64,000 nt of DNA from Undibacterium paludis (GTDB lineage Bacteria; Pseudomonadota; Gammaproteobacteria; Burkholderiales; Burkholderiaceae_D): the NCBI RefSeq assembly GCF_022568815.1, contig NZ_JAKZHX010000007.1, positions 248,001-312,000 on the forward strand, written 5' to 3'. Positions 19,934-30,789 of this stretch are shown here, piece by piece. Under the pieces are notes generated by a model. The model was not told where the DNA came from, did no database searches, and saw only the letters and a program-made list of their open reading frames with translations. The translations under genes were made by a program, and so were the position numbers. Every line of letters begins with the position of its first letter. Position 1 is the stretch's first letter.

Positions 19934-20803
19934 TCAGGACTCCGCCAGCTTACCGGCGTAATCACGGGCAAATTGCCAGGCAACGCGACCAGAACGTGAA
20001 CCACGCTGCAATGCCCAGCGCAAGGCGTCACCACGCGCTTCTTCTATCTGTGTCGCAGTACAGCCCATGCTGTTCAACCAGTAAACAACGATATCGAGAT
20101 AATCATCCTGTTTGAACGGGTAGAACGACACCCACAGACCAAAGCGCTCGGACAGGGAAATTTTTTCTTCTACCGTCTCACCAGGATGCAGGTCACCATC
20201 GTCACCATGTTTGTAACCCGCATTGTCTGACATTTTTTCCGGCAGCAGATGACGGCGGTTGGAGGTCGCATAAATCAATACATTGTCTGATTGCGCGGCG
20301 ATGCTGCCATCGAGTGCGACCTTCAGCGCCTTATAGCCAGCCTCGCCTTCTTCAAACGAGAGGTCATCGCAGAAAATAATGAAGCGCTCAGGCCGTTCAG
20401 CGATCAGGTCGACAATATCAGGCAAGTCTGCCAGGTCAGTTTTATCTACTTCGATGAGGCGCAAACCCTGATCAGCAAACTGGTTAAGGCAAGCCTTGAT
20501 CAGCGATGATTTGCCTGTGCCACGGGCGCCGGTCAGCAAGACATTATTGGCCGGTTTGCCATGCACAAACTGCCTGGTGTTCTGTTCTATCTGGGCCTTT
20601 TGTATCGCGACATTGCGCAAGTCATCCAGCGCTATCGTCGAAACATGACGCACGACTTGCAAATAACCCTGTCCGCCACGCTTGCGCCAGCGGTAGGCAT
20701 GGCCCAGGTGCCAGTCCGGTGCCGGGGTGGCAGCAGGCAGCAGTGTTTCCAGCCTGTTCAACAAATGTTCTGCACGCGTCAAAAATTGATCAAGCTGGGT
20801 CAT
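19934..20803 (-). CDS. DUF815-family AAA-type ATPase
   Basis: A 289-aa cytoplasmic P-loop ATPase of the DUF815 family, function unknown. Walker A is LLTGARGTGKSSLIKA, Walker B FIIFCDDLSFEEGE, sensor IYATSNRRHLLPE, and the C terminus ends with the family's SRSGRVAWQFARDYAG. It lies between argJ and mutT. Its stop is one base from the mutT start, so it is likely translated with mutT. Confidence 0.85.
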   Translation of the reverse strand: MTQLDQFLTRAEHLLNRLETLLPAATPAPDWHLGHAYRWRKRGGQGYLQVVRHVSTIALDDLRNVAIQKAQIEQNTRQFVHGKPANNVLLTGARGTGKSSLIKACLNQFADQGLRLIEVDKTDLADLPDIVDLIAERPERFIIFCDDLSFEEGEAGYKALKVALDGSIAAQSDNVLIYATSNRRHLLPEKMSDNAGYKHGDDGDLHPGETVEEKISLSERFGLWVSFYPFKQDDYLDIVVYWLNSMGCTATQIEEARGDALRWALQRGSRSGRVAWQFARDYAGKLAES

Positions 20804-20817
20804 GGTATGCAGTAATT

Positions 20818-22056
20818 TTATGAACGGTAATCGGCATTGATCGATACATAGTCATGCGACAGGTCGCAAGTCCAGACGGTTGCAGCAGCATGACCACGCG
20901 CCAGTTTCACGCGTATGGTGATTTCACTTTGCTTCATGACGCGCTGACCATCTTCTTCACGGTAATCCGGGTTACGGCCGCCATTTTTTGCAACCCAGAC
21001 ATCATCGAGATACAAATTCAATTTGCCAACATCAAGATCATTCACACCGGCATATCCGATGGCAGCCAGGATACGGCCCAGGTTGGGATCAGAGGCGAAG
21101 AAAGCCGTTTTTACCAGTGGTGAATGAGCAATGGAGTACGCTATCTTGCGGCATTCTTCCACGTCACGCCCTTCTTCAACGGCAATCGTCATGAACTTGG
21201 TCGCGCCTTCGCCATCACGAATAATCATGTGGGCCAGCTTTTGCGACAAGGCAGTGACGGCTTCAGCCAGGGTGACATATTCCGGCGTGTCGATATCATT
21301 GACTTCGACTTCACCGGCACCGGTGGCGATCAGCATGAAAGAATCATTGGTCGAGGTATCACCGTCTATGGTAATGCAGTTAAAAGACTTGTCCGCCGCC
21401 TGCTTGACCATATGGTCCAATGCTGTCTGCGATACCTTCGCATCAATAGCCAGGTAACCCAGCATGGTCGCCATGTTGGGCTTGATCATGCCAGCGCCTT
21501 TGCTGATGCCTGTCATGGTCACGGTTTTACCATTGATCACGACTGTCGCTGATGCCGCCTTGGGCTGGGTGTCAGTTGTCATGATGGCTTCGGCTGCATT
21601 GAACCAGTTGTCTGCCTTGAGATTTTCTATGGCTTTGGGCAAACCGGCAACCAGCCTGTCGACGGGTAATTGTTCAAGGATAACGCCAGTGGAAAACGGC
21701 AAAATTTGCGCAGCTTCGCAACCCAGCAATTCAGCCAGCGCTGCGCAGGTAGCATTGGCGGCAGCCAGGCCTGCATCACCAGTGCCGGCATTGGCGTTGC
21801 CGGTATTGACCACCAGCGCGCGTATCGGGCCTGAGGTCATGTGCAGGCCTTCCAGATGGGCTTTGCAAACCTGTACCGGGGCAGCGCAAAAACGATTGGT
21901 CGTAAATACACCTGATACTGTTGCAGTCGGCGCCAGCTCCATCACCAGCACATCTTTACGGTTGGCTTTACGTATGCCTGCCTCGGCATAGCCCAGACGT
22001 ATGCCAGCTACCGGCTTCAAATCTGCAGCAACAGGAATAGGTGAATTAACGGCCAT
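20818..22056 (-). CDS. argJ: Bifunctional ornithine acetyltransferase / N-acetylglutamate synthase
   Basis: Transfers the acetyl group from N-acetylornithine to glutamate, recycling acetyl in arginine synthesis. The 412-aa proenzyme contains the self-cleavage site [17 protein letters not shown], where the threonine becomes the N-terminal nucleophile of the beta chain, and the conserved [14 protein letters not shown]-terminal motifs (GEGATKFM and [16 protein letters not shown]) are intact. It lies 14 bp upstream of the DUF815 gene on the same strand. Confidence 0.96.
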   Translation of the reverse strand: MAVNSPIPVAADLKPVAGIRLGYAEAGIRKANRKDVLVMELAPTATVSGVFTTNRFCAAPVQVCKAHLEGLHMTSGPIRALVVNTGNANAGTGDAGLAAANATCAALAELLGCEAAQILPFSTGVILEQLPVDRLVAGLPKAIENLKADNWFNAAEAIMTTDTQPKAASATVVINGKTVTMTGISKGAGMIKPNMATMLGYLAIDAKVSQTALDHMVKQAADKSFNCITIDGDTSTNDSFMLIATGAGEVEVNDIDTPEYVTLAEAVTALSQKLAHMIIRDGEGATKFMTIAVEEGRDVEECRKIAYSIAHSPLVKTAFFASDPNLGRILAAIGYAGVNDLDVGKLNLYLDDVWVAKNGGRNPDYREEDGQRVMKQSEITIRVKLARGHAAATVWTCDLSHDYVSINADYRS

Positions 22057-22185
22057 GATAGTTTTCCTTGCGTTGAAATCAAGCCGTTATTGTAGGGCAT
22101 TTTGCTGCGCTGCGAAGCATGTTTGCACTGAGGAAAATTCATCTATAGGCAAGGCATGTTACCAAGGGCCTGGGCCGTTTCCATT

Positions 22186-23367
22186 TCATAAACCAATGAT
22201 CATTTGCGCAATGATGTTCTTTTGTATTTCGTTTGAACCACCGTAAATCGACAACTTGCGCATGTTCAGGTAATTGACAGCCAGTGAGCTGGCCTGCTCT
22301 GTTGTATCCAGCCGTTCACGCAAGGGCTGGGCCTGCGGCCCGACAGCCTGGACCAGCAAATCGGTGATCGCCTGCTGTATTTCCGTGCCCTTGATCTTCA
22401 GTATGGATGCCTCAGGCCCCGGTGCATGGCTTTGTTCTTCTGCCGACAAGACCCGTAAGTTGGTGATTTCCAGGGCCATCAAATCTATTTCCACTTGCGC
22501 CAGGCGGCTGGCAAACAAGCTATCCTCCAGCAGAGGCTTGCCATTTTTCCATTCACGCGCAGCGACTCGCTTCAACCGCGCCAGTTCGCGCTTGGCTATG
22601 CCTATGCCGGCAATATTGGTACGCTCATGTCCCAGCAAAAACTTGGCATAGGTCCAACCCTGGTTTTCTTTGCCAACCAGGTTGGCGACGGGTACGCGGA
22701 CATCATCAAGCCAGACCTCATTGACTTCATGCGCACCATCCATGGTGATAATCGGCCTGACGCTGACACCAGGGGAGGTCATGTCAACAAGCAAAAACGA
22801 TATGCCACGCTGTGCCTTGGCCTCTTTGTCAGTGCGCACCAGGCAAAAGATCCAGTCGGCATATTGTCCCAGTGTAGTCCAGGTCTTTTGCCCGTTCACC
22901 AGATAATATTCCCCCTGCTCATCGCGATGGCGGATTGCTGTGGTTTTGATTGAGGCCAGGTCCGACCCCGAACCCGGCTCGGAATAGCCCTGGCACCACC
23001 ATTCGTCAGCAGACAGTATTTTTGGCAGGAATCTTTGCTGTTGCTCGGGCGAGCCAAATTCCATGATGACAGGCGCCACCATCTTGGTGCCGAAAGGCGG
23101 CAGGCGCGGCGCTCCGGCAGCGGCACATTCTTCTTCAAAAATATAGCGCTGTACGGCAGACCAGCCGGTACCGCCATGCGCAACTGGCCAGGATAAAGCT
23201 CCCCACCCTTGGGCGTGCAATATCTTTTGCCATTGCTGATAATCGCTCTTTTCCAGCGCTATGCCATGATGCACTTTATGGCTGATGGACTGGGGTAATG
23301 AAGTTTGCAGAAAGTGGCGGACCATTTGACGGAAACCAAGCTCTGCATCATTAAAATTCAAGTCCAT
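22186..23367 (-). CDS. Acyl-CoA dehydrogenase family protein
   Basis: FAD-dependent alpha,beta-dehydrogenase of an acyl-CoA substrate. The 393-aa product has the three ACAD domains: the helical N-terminus, the FAD/substrate signature WWCQGYSEPGSGSDLASIKT, and the C-terminal helical half ending RKLSIYGGSNEIQKNIIAQM. In that last motif the catalytic Glu of the medium-chain enzymes (YEG) is replaced by Gly (YGGS), typical of a FadE-type subgroup with another substrate range, sometimes steroid or branched acyl-CoA. The start at 23367 has GAGGG seven bases upstream; an upstream TTG lacks one. It sits between argJ and secA, with no beta-oxidation gene nearby. Confidence 0.88.
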   Translation of the reverse strand: MDLNFNDAELGFRQMVRHFLQTSLPQSISHKVHHGIALEKSDYQQWQKILHAQGWGALSWPVAHGGTGWSAVQRYIFEEECAAAGAPRLPPFGTKMVAPVIMEFGSPEQQQRFLPKILSADEWWCQGYSEPGSGSDLASIKTTAIRHRDEQGEYYLVNGQKTWTTLGQYADWIFCLVRTDKEAKAQRGISFLLVDMTSPGVSVRPIITMDGAHEVNEVWLDDVRVPVANLVGKENQGWTYAKFLLGHERTNIAGIGIAKRELARLKRVAAREWKNGKPLLEDSLFASRLAQVEIDLMALEITNLRVLSAEEQSHAPGPEASILKIKGTEIQQAITDLLVQAVGPQAQPLRERLDTTEQASSLAVNYLNMRKLSIYGGSNEIQKNIIAQMIIGL

Positions 23368-23548
23368 AAGTTCCCTCAGGTCTGGCAATCATCGTATGAG
23401 ATTCTGTGCTACAGAATATATACTCAAATAAAGCACGCCCGTTCACTTTACCCCCGCTTCACTCAGGCGTCAAGCCAAGGCATGATGACCATCAGAGAAC
23501 ACAAACCCGGAATATGACGTCGGCCGAGGCTTATACAGAATTGCAAAA

Positions 23549-23575
23549 CAAAAGGCGACCATTGGTCGCCTTTTG
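23549..23575 (-). terminator. Terminator after secA
   Basis: A 12-bp perfect stem (CAAAAGGCGACC with GGTCGCCTTTTG, loop ATT) flanked by A and T runs, 19 bp past the secA stop. Its symmetry makes it usable in both directions. Confidence 0.9.
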
Positions 23576-23593
23576 TTTTTTACCGCTCAGTGA

Positions 23594-26356
23594 TCAGGCA
23601 AGTTTGCCGTGGCACTGCTTGAACTTTTTGCCACTGCCACAAGGGCAAGGATCATTGCGACCAATCTTCAACGCATAGCCGACCTCAGGTTGACCATCAC
23701 CGCCTGCGATTGCAACAGGCGCCAGCATCTCTTCCGGCGACGCATCTGCATCAAAATCTGCGTGTTGATAATGAACATTTTCTATTTGCTGCTGCGCCAT
23801 CTGCTCTTCTGCAGCTTCTATCTCTTCACGTGACTGTATGCGTACGGTAACGACAGTCCTGACCACTTCATTCTTGATGGCATCCAGCATCTGGCCAAAC
23901 AGTTCAAAGGCTTCGCGCTTGTATTCCTGCTTAGGGTTCTTCTGCGCGTAACCGCGCAGATGTATGCCCTGGCGCAAATGATCCAGTGCAGCCAAGTGTT
24001 CACGCCAGTGCGTATCTATGCTTTGCAGCATGATGCTACGCTCAAAACCGGCAAAAGACTCTTTGCCGACTATGGCGATCTTGGCTTCATAGACATCATT
24101 GGCGGCTTTTTGCACACGCTCCAGAATATCTTCGTCAGTGATATTGGCGTCGTCCTTGAGCATCTGTGCCAATGGCAATTCAAGCGCCCAGTCATTTTTC
24201 AGTGTGTTTTCGAGGCCAGGAATATCCCATTGCTCTTCAACGGACTCTGCCGGTACATATTCACGCACCACGTCCTGGAACATGCCATAACGCAGAGACG
24301 AGATCAGTTCGGACATGTCCTGCGCTTCCAGCAATTCATTACGCTGCTGGTAAATTACCTTACGCTGGTCATTGGCGACATCATCATACTCAAGCAATTG
24401 TTTGCGTATATCAAAGTTGCGTGCCTCTACCTTGCGCTGTGCAGATTCTATTGAACGGGTCACCATGCCTGCTTCTATCGGCTCACCTTCAGGCATTTTC
24501 AGCCTGTCCATGATGGCGCGGACGCGGTCGCCAGCAAAAATGCGCAGCAGCGTATCGTCCAGTGACAGGTAGAAGCGGGATGAGCCAGGGTCGCCCTGAC
24601 GGCCGGAACGGCCACGCAACTGGTTATCTACACGACGCGATTCATGACGTTCAGTACCAACGATATGCAGGCCACCCGCAGTCACGACTGCTTCGTGCAG
24701 GGATTGCCATTCGTCGCGCAGTTTTTGCGACTGTGCCTGCTTGTCCGCATCCGACAAAGCGGCATTGGCTTCTATCATCTCTACCTGTTTGGCGACATTA
24801 CCCCCGAGGACAATATCAGTACCGCGACCTGCCATATTGGTAGCGATGGTAATCGCTTTGGGACGACCGGCCTGTGCAATAATTTCCGCCTCACGTGCAT
24901 GCTGCTTGGCGTTCAGGACATTATGGGGCAAACCCGCCTTGGTCAGAATACCGGACAGGAGCTCGGAATTTTCAATCGATGTCGTACCAACCAGCACCGG
25001 CTGACCGCGTTCATAGCAGTCTTTGATGTCGATCAGCATGGCATTGTATTTTTCATTATTGGACTTGTAGACCTGGTCTTGCCTGTCCTTGCGCTGAGAA
25101 GGACGGTTAGGCGGAATGACCACGGTTTCGAGACCGTAGATTTCCTGGAATTCATAAGCTTCCGTATCTGCCGTACCCGTCATGCCCGACAGTTTGGTGT
25201 ACATACGGAAGTAATTCTGGAAGGTGATCGATGCCAGTGTCTGGTTTTCATTCTGGATGCGCACACCTTCTTTGGCTTCTACTGCCTGGTGCAGGCCATC
25301 CGACCAGCGACGGCCCGTCATCATGCGGCCAGTGAATTCATCGACGATGACGATTTCGTCATTCTGCACAACATAGTGCTGGTCTTTGAAATAAAGGGCA
25401 TGTGCGCGCAAGGCGGCATACAGATGATGAATCAGGGTAATATTGGCCGCATCGTACAGCGATGCACCTTCTGGCAACAAACCCATTTGCGTCAGAATGC
25501 GCTCAGCCTTGTCGTGGCCTGCTTCAGTCAGCAAGACCTGATGCGCTTTCTCGTCTTTGGTGTAATCACCTGGTACCTCAACCTTGCCCTTGCCATCCGG
25601 TGTTTCTTCGCCGATTTGCAAAGTCAGCAGTTTGGGGACTTCATTGATCTTGTAATACAGCTCGGTATGATTTTCAGCCTGGCCGGAAATGATCAGCGGC
25701 GTACGCGCCTCATCAATCAGAATCGAGTCAACTTCATCGACAACGGCAAAATTCAGGCCACGCTGCACGCGGTCCTTGGCTTCATACACCATGTTATCGC
25801 GCAGGTAGTCAAAGCCATATTCATTGTTGGTGCCATAGGTAATATCCGAACCATAGGCTACCTGCTTTGCATCATGGTCCAGTTGTGACAGGTTGATGCC
25901 TGTGGTCAGTCCCAGCCAGCCATACAGGCGCCCCATCCATTCCGCATCACGCTGTGCCAGGTAATCGTTGACGGTCACTACGTGCACGCCTTTGCCAGAC
26001 AAGGCATTGAGGTAGATAGGCAGGGTCGCCATCAGGGTTTTACCTTCACCGGTACCCATTTCAGCAATTTTGCCATAATGCAAAACCATACCACCTATCA
26101 TCTGCACGTCGAAGTGGCGCATTTTCAGGACACGCTTGCTGGCTTCACGGCAGACAGCAAAGGCTTCCACCAGGATACTGTCCAGTGTCTCTCCATTCGC
26201 AACACGTGTCTTGAACTCGGCAGTCTTGGCTTTCAAGGCGTCATCCGCCAATGCTTCCAGCTTGGGTTCCAATGCGTTGATCTCACGCACAGTCTTTTGG
26301 TATTGCTTCAAGAGCCGCTGATTGCGGCTGCCGAATATCTTGGTCAGGAATGACAT
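23594..26356 (-). CDS. secA: Preprotein translocase motor ATPase SecA
   Basis: Drives Sec-dependent export through SecYEG. The 920-aa product has the DEAD motor (Walker [29 protein letters not shown]), preprotein-crosslinking and helical domains, and NBD2 motifs ([36 protein letters not shown]). The C-terminal SecB-binding zinc finger [14 protein letters not shown] is intact. Full normal length. It is followed by the terminator at 23549 and preceded by the M23 peptidase gene, as in many proteobacteria. Confidence 0.98.
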   Translation of the reverse strand: MSFLTKIFGSRNQRLLKQYQKTVREINALEPKLEALADDALKAKTAEFKTRVANGETLDSILVEAFAVCREASKRVLKMRHFDVQMIGGMVLHYGKIAEMGTGEGKTLMATLPIYLNALSGKGVHVVTVNDYLAQRDAEWMGRLYGWLGLTTGINLSQLDHDAKQVAYGSDITYGTNNEYGFDYLRDNMVYEAKDRVQRGLNFAVVDEVDSILIDEARTPLIISGQAENHTELYYKINEVPKLLTLQIGEETPDGKGKVEVPGDYTKDEKAHQVLLTEAGHDKAERILTQMGLLPEGASLYDAANITLIHHLYAALRAHALYFKDQHYVVQNDEIVIVDEFTGRMMTGRRWSDGLHQAVEAKEGVRIQNENQTLASITFQNYFRMYTKLSGMTGTADTEAYEFQEIYGLETVVIPPNRPSQRKDRQDQVYKSNNEKYNAMLIDIKDCYERGQPVLVGTTSIENSELLSGILTKAGLPHNVLNAKQHAREAEIIAQAGRPKAITIATNMAGRGTDIVLGGNVAKQVEMIEANAALSDADKQAQSQKLRDEWQSLHEAVVTAGGLHIVGTERHESRRVDNQLRGRSGRQGDPGSSRFYLSLDDTLLRIFAGDRVRAIMDRLKMPEGEPIEAGMVTRSIESAQRKVEARNFDIRKQLLEYDDVANDQRKVIYQQRNELLEAQDMSELISSLRYGMFQDVVREYVPAESVEEQWDIPGLENTLKNDWALELPLAQMLKDDANITDEDILERVQKAANDVYEAKIAIVGKESFAGFERSIMLQSIDTHWREHLAALDHLRQGIHLRGYAQKNPKQEYKREAFELFGQMLDAIKNEVVRTVVTVRIQSREEIEAAEEQMAQQQIENVHYQHADFDADASPEEMLAPVAIAGGDGQPEVGYALKIGRNDPCPCGSGKKFKQCHGKLA

Positions 26357-26598
26357 GCTATGAACGGAAAGTTAAATTCTTAAAAAAGTCACCGCAAACC
26401 AATCAAACGATGATTAATTCAACAGCAACAATAGGCTAACCCATGATTTTACCATGTGACACTCAATTCACCAGCAATTGCGCAATTTGCTTACATTCAT
26501 GTAAAAAGTCACCAACAAAATGCTGGCAAATATGCAACAACAAGCTCCGCAAGTACCAATAGAAGCATGCAGTTGGAGGCTAAAGCAGCAAACTCAAG

Positions 26599-27549
26599 TT
26601 ATTTTTGATTCAAGGCAGCAAGTTTTGCCTGGTCAGCACCTGCAGACAGGAATTTATGCGGGTTTTGTGGCACGCCTTTGACATGCACTTCAAAATGCAG
26701 GTGGGCGCCCGTGGAACGGCCAGTAGAACCGATATCAGCAATATGCTGACCACGCTTGACGATATCACCAAGCTTGACATAGACCTTGGATGAATGTGCA
26801 TAACGGGTCATGATCTCGCCACCGTGGTCAATTTCCACCATATTGCCAAACTGCGGGTGATATTCTGCCGCCACGACCACACCACCGGCAGCTGCCACGA
26901 TGGGTGTACCAGAAGGGCCGGAAAAATCGATGCCCTCATGAAATGCACTGCGGCCAGAAAACGGATCAAGGCGCCAGCCAAAGCCAGATGCATTATAGGC
27001 CACGTTGACTGGTTGTATAGTAGGCAATAATTTGGACTGTACCTTAAAACCCATCAGCTTGGTTTCAACCACGTTCATATAATCAGACCGGTGTTCTATG
27101 TCTACCGACATTGCCGCCAGTGCTGCCTGGAATTCTGCCATGTTCAGTTCCTTTGCCGGCTGACTACTCACTTCCGGCCCACCGCGACCTGGCAATTCCT
27201 TGAAATTGAACTCTTCGGGTTTAACGCCTGCCAGGCCCTGCACCCTTTCACCAAGCGCATCAAGCCGTATCAATTGCGCCTGCATCTCACCAACCTTGGC
27301 TGCCATGGCGGCCAGGTTCTCTTTCATATACTTGTCTTTGTTGCCTATCTCACTGGTAGCCGGTGCGGGAACCAGGTCACGCAAGACAGGCAAATCAGCA
27401 CTTGCCAGCTTCAGGGTCAGGGCGGCCATCATTGCTGCGCAGAAGGTGGTAACAAGAAGAAATGCAAATAAGGCAAGAATTACATGACGTGAAGACAAAG
27501 TCACTGACTTGGCCTGGGTGAAGCGGGAGTGCATCAAAATGATTTGCAT
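26599..27549 (-). CDS. M23-family (LytM) peptidoglycan endopeptidase, membrane-anchored
   Basis: A 316-aa protein with a short cytoplasmic N terminus, one transmembrane segment (about residues 22-48), a coiled-coil stretch (about 75-105) and a C-terminal LytM domain. The zinc ligands of an active enzyme are visible: H and D in FHEGIDFSG and the HLHFEVHV motif. It should cut peptidoglycan peptide cross-links in the periplasm. AGGAG lies seven bases before the ATG at 27549. It is co-oriented with secA but 242 bp away. The conserved secA-M23-dciA-lpxC neighbourhood is intact. Confidence 0.88.
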   Translation of the reverse strand: MQIILMHSRFTQAKSVTLSSRHVILALFAFLLVTTFCAAMMAALTLKLASADLPVLRDLVPAPATSEIGNKDKYMKENLAAMAAKVGEMQAQLIRLDALGERVQGLAGVKPEEFNFKELPGRGGPEVSSQPAKELNMAEFQAALAAMSVDIEHRSDYMNVVETKLMGFKVQSKLLPTIQPVNVAYNASGFGWRLDPFSGRSAFHEGIDFSGPSGTPIVAAAGGVVVAAEYHPQFGNMVEIDHGGEIMTRYAHSSKVYVKLGDIVKRGQHIADIGSTGRSTGAHLHFEVHVKGVPQNPHKFLSAGADQAKLAALNQK

Positions 27550-27630
27550 CAGTGTGCTCCTCAGAAAATGATGACTACATTGGCATCTTGACGACAGCCC
27601 GATAGTCCTGTTTGTGGTAAGGTAGTACGC

Positions 27631-28131
27631 ATGTCATTTTCACGCCCTACCTACCCAATTAATATTAAACGCGGTCGCAAAGTACCTGGCGTCAGCGGCG
27701 CAGCCGATTTTTTACGCAGTAACGAGAGACTGGCGCAACTGCTGCCCACGGTACAGCGACATATGGCGCTGCAAAAAGATTGTGGGTCCATACTGCCGCC
27801 TATTTTTGCATCTTGTGAGGTTATGCAGGTATCGGAAGGACAGCTGACGCTGTCTGCTCCCAATGCCGCATTGGCGACAAAGTTGAAACAACAATGCCCG
27901 AAATTGCAAGCATATTTACAAGAACGGGGTTGGCAGATTAACGCAATCCGCATCAAAGTACAAGTAAAGCGCGTTATAGAGAAACCAATTAGTGAGAAAA
28001 AAATCGCACTGACCGGAAAGGCTTTGCAGTCTTTCGACCAATTGGAACAAACGTTGGAAAAGACCCAGCAAAATGCAGGATTAAGAGCAGCATTGGCGCG
28101 CCTGGTAAATCGCCATCGTAGCAGCGATTAA
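27631..28131 (+). CDS. DciA-like protein (DUF721), putative helicase loader
   Basis: A 166-aa basic protein with a DUF721/DciA domain at about residues 25-110 (NERLAQLLPTVQRHMALQKD, LTLSAPNAALATKLKQQCPK, LQAYLQERGWQINAIRIKV). DciA is the ancestral bacterial loader of replicative helicase DnaB. The C-terminal third is lysine-rich and probably disordered. It stands between secA/M23 and lpxC, where DUF721 genes are usual in betaproteobacteria, and is transcribed away from M23. Confidence 0.75.
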   Translation: MSFSRPTYPINIKRGRKVPGVSGAADFLRSNERLAQLLPTVQRHMALQKDCGSILPPIFASCEVMQVSEGQLTLSAPNAALATKLKQQCPKLQAYLQERGWQINAIRIKVQVKRVIEKPISEKKIALTGKALQSFDQLEQTLEKTQQNAGLRAALARLVNRHRSSD

Positions 28132-28200
28132 TATCAAAAACACCACAAACCGGCAACTGCCAGCAAGCATGATCAAAACGGCCTGACTAAGCGAGCAGTT

Positions 28201-29136
28201 TCAAGCGAGTGCCCACTCCCGGTCAGCCTGGGTTGCATAGGTCGGGGGCGCCGCCTCTGCATCATCAAAACTGACGATTTCATAGGCGTCAGGCTGGGCC
28301 AGTAAAGCGCGCAACAACTGATTATTGAGACCATGACCTGATTTGTGTGCGGTATAACTGGCCAGGAAAGGATGGCCAATCAGGTAAAGATCGCCGATCG
28401 CGTCAAGAATCTTGTGACGGACAAACTCATCATCAAAACGCAAACCGTCTGAATTGAGAATGCGGTATTCGTCCATGACGATGGCGTTTTCCATGGACCC
28501 ACCTCGCGCCAGACCGATGCCCCTGAGCATTTCCACGTCCTGCATGAAGCCAAAAGTACGTGCCCTGGCGACATCCTGCACAAAAGAAGAACGGGCAAAG
28601 TCAACTTCTGCCGTCTGTACCGTGCCGTCCACAGCAGGGTGATTGAATTCAATGAAAAAATGCAGTTTGAAACCGTCATAGGGCTCCAGCCTGGCCCATT
28701 TTTCTGATTTACCCGTACCCTCACGGATTTCCACTGGTTTCAGGACGCGGATGAATTTCTTGGCGGCATTCTGTTCCTGCATACCACCTTGTTGCAACAA
28801 ATAGACAAACGAAGAGGCAGAGCCATCCATGATGGGGATTTCTTCGGCACTGACATCAATGTATAAATTATCTATGCCAAGACCGGCGCAGGCAGACAGC
28901 AAATGTTCAACCGTCGACACCTTGCCATTTTCATTCGACAAGCTTGAAGCCATGCGGGTATCCCCCACAGCCAGGGCCTGAGCGGGCAAGACAACTGGCG
29001 GCACCAGGTCGGTGCGTGTGAAGATAATGCCGGTATTGACCGGCGCCGGGCGCATGACAAGTTCAACTTTGGTGCCGGAATGTAAACCGACACCAACAGT
29101 TTTCACCAGGTGTTTGATTGTTCTTTGTTTTAACAT
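28201..29136 (-). CDS. lpxC: UDP-3-O-acyl-N-acetylglucosamine deacetylase
   Basis: Zinc amidase performing the committed step of lipid A synthesis. The 311-aa product begins [20 protein letters not shown] and has the zinc site [12 protein letters not shown] plus [12 protein letters not shown] and the catalytic-histidine loop [12 protein letters not shown]. An in-frame extension upstream is not family-like. It is in the usual place after the dcw cluster, but here separated from ftsZ by a peroxiredoxin and a GNAT gene. Confidence 0.97.
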   Translation of the reverse strand: MLKQRTIKHLVKTVGVGLHSGTKVELVMRPAPVNTGIIFTRTDLVPPVVLPAQALAVGDTRMASSLSNENGKVSTVEHLLSACAGLGIDNLYIDVSAEEIPIMDGSASSFVYLLQQGGMQEQNAAKKFIRVLKPVEIREGTGKSEKWARLEPYDGFKLHFFIEFNHPAVDGTVQTAEVDFARSSFVQDVARARTFGFMQDVEMLRGIGLARGGSMENAIVMDEYRILNSDGLRFDDEFVRHKILDAIGDLYLIGHPFLASYTAHKSGHGLNNQLLRALLAQPDAYEIVSFDDAEAAPPTYATQADREWALA

Positions 29137-29206
29137 GGCGCTATTATAGCGTTTCATGCCATGCCCCAAGGGAAGACCATGGAAATTGTGCTTTTTACAT
29201 TCACAA

Positions 29207-29701
29207 ATGCGTACAAAAACAACAATTCAAATTCGCCTGGCAGCGAATACTGATCTTGAAGCCATCTGTGAACTCAGTGACCAGATTAACGCGCAACACC
29301 ATGCCGCGGCCCCCACTGTTTTTGTTCAGCACAACAGGCGGGAACTGGATCGCCTGTTCTGGCAAACCACTTTTCAGGGCCCGACAACTTGTGCTTTTGT
29401 CGCCTGCGATGAAGATGAGGCAGTACTGGGCTTCATTACCGTCAGTTGGCAAGAGAACAACACCATTCCTTTTTTACAGCGCCGCAAAATCTGTCGCATA
29501 GGCACCATCGTGGTGGCAGATAGCCATCAACATCAGGGCATAGGCAAATTGCTGATGGATGCCGCTCTAGCCTGGGGGCGCGAACAGGGCGCAGTGGAAG
29601 TCAGGCTGGAAGTGTTTGATTTCAATCGAAATGCGATAGAGTTTTACCAGACACAAGGTTATCAGGTGCAATCACATATCATGTGCAAGAGCCTGGACTG
29701 A
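29207..29701 (+). CDS. GNAT-family N-acetyltransferase
   Basis: A 164-aa acetyltransferase, substrate unknown. The GNAT core is visible: [20 protein letters not shown] at the start, acetyl-CoA loop [20 protein letters not shown] (QxxGxG type), and [18 protein letters not shown] at the end. An ATG at 29156 would add 17 residues with no match to the fold and no better ribosome-binding site. It diverges from lpxC and is closed by the terminator at 29731. Confidence 0.75.
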   Translation: MRTKTTIQIRLAANTDLEAICELSDQINAQHHAAAPTVFVQHNRRELDRLFWQTTFQGPTTCAFVACDEDEAVLGFITVSWQENNTIPFLQRRKICRIGTIVVADSHQHQGIGKLLMDAALAWGREQGAVEVRLEVFDFNRNAIEFYQTQGYQVQSHIMCKSLD

Positions 29702-29730
29702 AATCATGGCATCTGGTGCAAGCAATAAAA

Positions 29731-29755
29731 AAAACGGCACCTTATGTGCCGTTTT
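29731..29755. terminator. Bidirectional terminator between GNAT and peroxiredoxin genes
   Basis: A 10-bp stem, AAAACGGCAC with GTGCCGTTTT, loop CTTAT, with T6 on the plus side and T8 on the minus side. It serves the two convergent genes. Confidence 0.88.
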
Positions 29756-29801
29756 TTCATCGATGTCCTTGCCATGGTCAGGAAGGACAAAGCAAGACCG
29801 A

Positions 29802-30308
29802 TCAGCTCAATTGCGCCAGCAGTGTTTCTGCATTGGACACTTCAAACTTGCCGCCTTCTTCGATATTCAATTGTTTGACGACACCGTCAACGGCCAGCAG
29901 GGAATAACGCTGTGAGCGTACACCCATGCCGAATTTGCTGAAATCTGCGTCCAGACCCAGGGCCTTGCTGAAATCAGCATTACCATCAGCCATCATGCGA
30001 ACGATGCCTGTGGATTTCTGGTCACGACCCCATGCGCCCATGACGAATGCATCATTGACGGAGATACACCAGATTTCATCAACGCCCTTGGCTTTCAATT
30101 CAGCCGCGTGAGCAACATAGCCAGGCACGTGCTTGGCAGAGCAAGTTGGTGTGTATGCGCCGGGCAAGCCAAAGATCGCAATGGTCTTACCTTTGGTCAG
30201 GTCTGCTACCTGGAACGTGTTCGGGCCAAGTGAACAGCCCTCAGATTCCACTTCAATAAATTCTGCCAGGCTGCCTGCTGGCAGGGTATCGCCAATCTTG
30301 ATTGTCAT
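29802..30308 (-). CDS. Peroxiredoxin (Prx5/AhpE-like atypical)
   Basis: A 168-aa thiol peroxidase of the Prx5 group. The peroxidatic cysteine is in PGAYTPTCSAKHVPGY, and the C-terminal part matches single-domain Prx5 proteins with no fused glutaredoxin. It detoxifies peroxides in the cytoplasm, with glutathione/glutaredoxin the likely reductant (inferred). It lies between lpxC and ftsZ, a place not usual for it, and has its own terminator. Confidence 0.9.
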   Translation of the reverse strand: MTIKIGDTLPAGSLAEFIEVESEGCSLGPNTFQVADLTKGKTIAIFGLPGAYTPTCSAKHVPGYVAHAAELKAKGVDEIWCISVNDAFVMGAWGRDQKSTGIVRMMADGNADFSKALGLDADFSKFGMGVRSQRYSLLAVDGVVKQLNIEEGGKFEVSNAETLLAQLS

Positions 30309-30452
30309 TTTATGTACTCCCTAGATAAGTATTCGGATATTCATTGCCTTGCTGTACGCTGCCCTGCAAAAAAAGCAGGAAATTTGAGTCATATCAACAC
30401 CGACAGTGAAGGACGCAAGTATGCCTGAGCTAGAATTTTCTTGCAGAGTACC

Positions 30453-30707
30453 TCTCAACACAGAGACACAGAGGAAGGAAAGTCTGCTTGCAAGCAGGCT
30501 TCGTTACGCAGGCGCGCGGCATGCCGCCCTGCGCGGGCCACACGAATTCCCTGCTACACCACATAGAAAGGCAAGAGAAAAGCAAATCATATCTTCAAAT
30601 ATTGCTTATCAATGTTCATAAAACCATTCCATCAATATCTATTGAATATCGAAAACTGCTTTCGATTTCTCATGTTCTTCTCATTGTCTCTATGCCTCTG
30701 TGGTGAG
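30453..30707. repeat. MITE-like element with imperfect terminal inverted repeats
   Basis: About 255 bp bounded by imperfect inverted repeats: the left CTCAACACAGAGACACAG and the complement of the right, CTCACCACAGAGGCATAG, agree at 18 of 24 positions across the ends. Inside are two strong palindromes, CTGCTTGCAAGCAG (30484-30497) and GCGGCATGCCGC within a longer stem flanked by CAGG/CCTG. No transposase or credible ORF is present. It fills most of the 480-bp gap between the peroxiredoxin gene and ftsZ. The remaining bases (30309-30452) show nothing. Confidence 0.55.
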
Positions 30708-30743
30708 CTTTTTGGTCTGGCTTTTCGATCTACCAAATAAAAA

Positions 30744-30767
30744 CGCCAGCCTCTTTCGAAGCTGGCG
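30744..30767 (-). terminator. Terminator of ftsZ
   Basis: CGCCAGC and GCTGGCG, 7 bp apart by a 10-nt loop, with TTTTTATTT following on the minus strand, 23 bp past the ftsZ stop. It ends the dcw transcript. Confidence 0.85.
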
Positions 30768-30789
30768 CTTTGCAGCAAAACAAGATAAA

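Noticed and set aside
24644..25888. 414-codon ORF antisense to secA
   Set aside because: Mirrors the codon pattern of secA and has no family motif.
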